Source of the DNA: Candidatus Poribacteria bacterium | Lineage (GTDB): Bacteria > Poribacteria > WGA-4E > WGA-3G | Length of the DNA: 64,000 nucleotides | Assembly: GCA_022394755.1 (NCBI GenBank) | Contig: JAGFCA010000089.1 | Coordinates: 1-64,000, forward strand | Reading direction: 5' to 3' | Shown here: positions 62,486 to 64,000 of the stretch, piece after piece | Layout: each line of letters begins with the position of its first letter | Position numbering within the stretch: the stretch's first letter is position 1 | Position numbers and translations under genes: made by a program | The notes under the pieces: generated by a model | Database searches by the model: none | Seen by the model: the letters and a program-made list of their open reading frames with translations, nothing else | Told to the model about the DNA's origin: nothing

Positions 62486-63310
62486 TTAGAATGGCATCTC
62501 GATTTGATTGGAAACTTGGATTTTGGCTTCAGCTATTTCTTCTCGTATTTTCTTTCGATCTGTTTCCGGTTGATGTCTATGTGCATCAAGGAAGGGAAAC
62601 ACCTTTTGTAATCTAACAAGCTGTTGTTGAATTGCAGCTGCTTTTTCAAACTGCAGTAATGTAGATGCACTATTACGCTTATTTATTAAATCGGTCTGGA
62701 CTTTTTCATATTCCCCTTCGAGTAGATTCAAAATATTCACCATCATATCTCGATAAAACTCACGCGTAATTAATGCTGCACATGGTGCATAACAGCGTTT
62801 CATATCATATTGCAGACATGCCCGATAACCGGGGGTTGGTTCGATTTTCTCCTGACATGTTCGTACCATAAATATCCGTTGTAGTACATCTATAGCTTCA
62901 TCAGTCCATCTTCTGCTTGATAAGGGTCCAAAGTATTCAGCACTATCTTCTTGAATTTCGGGAACTCTCTCCAGTCGTGGATAATCTTCATCCATAGTAA
63001 TTCTTATATACCAAGTTTGTGTACCCCATTTGAGTGCAGAATTATAGGAAGGTAGGTATTTCTTTATGAGTCTTGCTTCAAGGAAGAGAGCTTCTTGTTC
63101 AGACTGGCAAATTTGGTATTGTACGGATTCAGTCCAACGGATTAGCCGTTTAATCTTCGATCTACGATTTTTGACATTATGTATATAAGAACGTACACGT
63201 TTACGTAGACATTTCGCTTTGCCGATATATAATATTTTACCGGATGCTCCGTGGAATAGATATACCCCTGGATCAATAGGAGCATCTTCAACCATTTCTT
63301 TTGTTAGCAT
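62486..63310 (-). CDS. Short UvrC-like GIY-YIG endonuclease
   Basis: A 274-residue protein. The N-terminal GIY-YIG domain has DPGVYLFHGASGKILYIGKAKCLRKRVRSY (about 13-42) with E in SEQEALFLEARLIKKYLPSYN. A Cys-containing middle MVRTCQ..YRACLQYDMKRCYAPCA follows UvrC (4 Cys), and a UVR-type UvrB-contact segment FEKAAAIQQQLVRLQKV lies near 222-238. It stops there; the C-terminal RNase-H-like endonuclease and HhH domains of the ~600-residue UvrC are absent, and I see no remnant downstream. It is comparable to Cho or to UvrC-N proteins, but unlike Cho it keeps the UVR helix. Probably makes the 3' incision only, or acts with another UvrC. Confidence 0.82.
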   Translation of the reverse strand: MLTKEMVEDAPIDPGVYLFHGASGKILYIGKAKCLRKRVRSYIHNVKNRRSKIKRLIRWTESVQYQICQSEQEALFLEARLIKKYLPSYNSALKWGTQTWYIRITMDEDYPRLERVPEIQEDSAEYFGPLSSRRWTDEAIDVLQRIFMVRTCQEKIEPTPGYRACLQYDMKRCYAPCAALITREFYRDMMVNILNLLEGEYEKVQTDLINKRNSASTLLQFEKAAAIQQQLVRLQKVFPFLDAHRHQPETDRKKIREEIAEAKIQVSNQIEMPF

Positions 63311-63605
63311 TTACGTTCCAATTAGAGTAGATCATGAAGAATTAACACTATTATTGGAATAATGAAATATTTACAAGATTGACAAGTCATGAAAATTCTG
63401 CTAAATTTTCTTGTAACCTATTTTTTGTTTTTACATCATTATAGGTAACAATTAATTAGTGAATTTTCTAATTTCTTGTGATCCCAATAACAGCAATGTT
63501 TTATCGAGATAAATACCATTTTTAAATGACTACGTTTAATTGTTAATATTGGTTACAAGATTGGTCATTTTTTTATTTTTAACCTCATATTTCGAGTAAT
63601 TGTTG

Positions 63606-64000
63606 ATGAATCACTGGCTTCCATCCAAAGAACAGAAATCTCAATATGATAATGAGGGATACTTCATTCTTCGAAATGTAATTGATAAGGATCTTGCTGC
63701 AGAATTACGTGGTGTTTTGAGGAATGTAATTATGCTGCCCGAACCGGGGAAGTTTGTAGATTTTGACCCGATGAATCCTATGAAGGATACACCACAAGGG
63801 AGAATTGCACGCTACCGTAAACTTGCAAATTTTTGTGTACAGTCACCTCTCATTTGGCACAATATCCATGCGGGTGAAAAACTCCTAAATATCGCTCGTT
63901 ATTTTCTTGGTAAGGATATAATTGTTAAGTACAATAGTTGCTTCTTAAAACCCCCCAGAACAGGTAGTGCAACACCTTGGCATCAAGATAATGGACTTTG
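63606..64000 (+). CDS. Phytanoyl-CoA dioxygenase (PhyH) family protein, copy 3 (cut by window edge)
   Basis: The frame opens at ATG 63606 (MNHWLPSKEQKSQYDNEGYF) and stays open to the window edge. YDNEGYFILRNVIDKDLAAEL is the typical PhyH N-terminus, and H126-x-D128 in PWHQDNGL gives the first two iron ligands. The last His and the 2-oxoglutarate Arg lie beyond the edge. It differs from the other two copies in the N-terminal half. No SD is evident, so the exact start is open. Confidence 0.82.
   Translation, partial: MNHWLPSKEQKSQYDNEGYFILRNVIDKDLAAELRGVLRNVIMLPEPGKFVDFDPMNPMKDTPQGRIARYRKLANFCVQSPLIWHNIHAGEKLLNIARYFLGKDIIVKYNSCFLKPPRTGSATPWHQDNGL

Noticed and set aside
1..64000. CRISPR arrays, tRNA or rRNA genes
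   Set aside because: No regularly spaced identical repeats, no cloverleaf with a GGTTCGAATCC-type arm and no rRNA-like sequence were seen on either strand.

Overview
This is an AT-rich bacterial chromosome window from a diderm (Gram-negative type) organism. It has a TonB-dependent receptor, several lipobox lipoproteins, a periplasmic L,D-transpeptidase-like protein and an alpha-2-macroglobulin. Three phytanoyl-CoA-dioxygenase-like (PhyH) genes, two Gfo/Idh/MocA oxidoreductases, a CehA/McbA-type metallohydrolase, a LamG protein, WD40 proteins and a small family of secreted HWHD/EWHD-motif proteins are typical of what I know from Candidatus Poribacteria. That assignment is inference from gene content. 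TGA is used as an ordinary stop in many genes here, so the code is standard. Near-consensus TTGACA-N17-TATAAT promoters precede several genes.

Layout. 1-5.5 kb is accessory: an ISAs1-type transposase fragment at the left edge, then a cassette of two paralogous membrane-anchored proteins, a small secreted protein and a frameshifted Cys-rich secreted protein. The cassette lies between inverted copies of a roughly 0.3 kb intergenic repeat. 5.5-20.5 kb is mostly housekeeping and metabolic: argS, a class III aminotransferase, mtnP, an MBL-fold hydrolase, a TPR lipoprotein, a beta-hydroxyacid dehydrogenase, a sugar nucleotidyltransferase, a family 2 glycosyltransferase, a class V aminotransferase, a lipoprotein, a TPP-enzyme subunit, an aldo/keto reductase and trpA. 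20.5-24.3 kb holds REP-like repeats and two tandem WD40 genes, the second cut by one in-frame TAA. Next come coaD, a TonB-dependent receptor, and an IS630-family element whose transposase needs a -1 frameshift at an A8 run.

29.7-39.7 kb combines Gfo/Idh, ABC ATPase and PhyH genes with two toxin-antitoxin modules: MntA/HepT, with hepT frameshifted, and HicB/HicA. A T5orf172-TPR fusion, a CehA-like hydrolase and a medium-chain dehydrogenase follow. 39.7-53.1 kb carries a DMT transporter, an M61-like peptidase lipoprotein, a cyclase-family protein, an L,D-transpeptidase-like lipoprotein, a 1,830-residue alpha-2-macroglobulin, an AKR-like protein and an overlapping methyltransferase. 54.0-58.6 kb is LamG-gpmI-prs-glycosyltransferase. 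58.7-64 kb has a hypothetical gene, two PhyH genes (one partial), a frameshifted secreted protein, two tandem small lipoproteins with HMA domains, and a short UvrC-like GIY-YIG protein.

The most notable signal is that HMA pair (61.5-62.3 kb, minus strand). Both genes have an in-frame TGA exactly where the first Cys of the metal-binding GMTCxxC motif should be. Exactly 16 nt after each TGA lies a near-identical hairpin with an AGGAT loop, closely resembling a bacterial SECIS. I read both as selenoproteins (GMT-Sec-GxC) that annotation pipelines would split or drop. The selenocysteine machinery itself (selA, selB, selC, selD) is not in this window.
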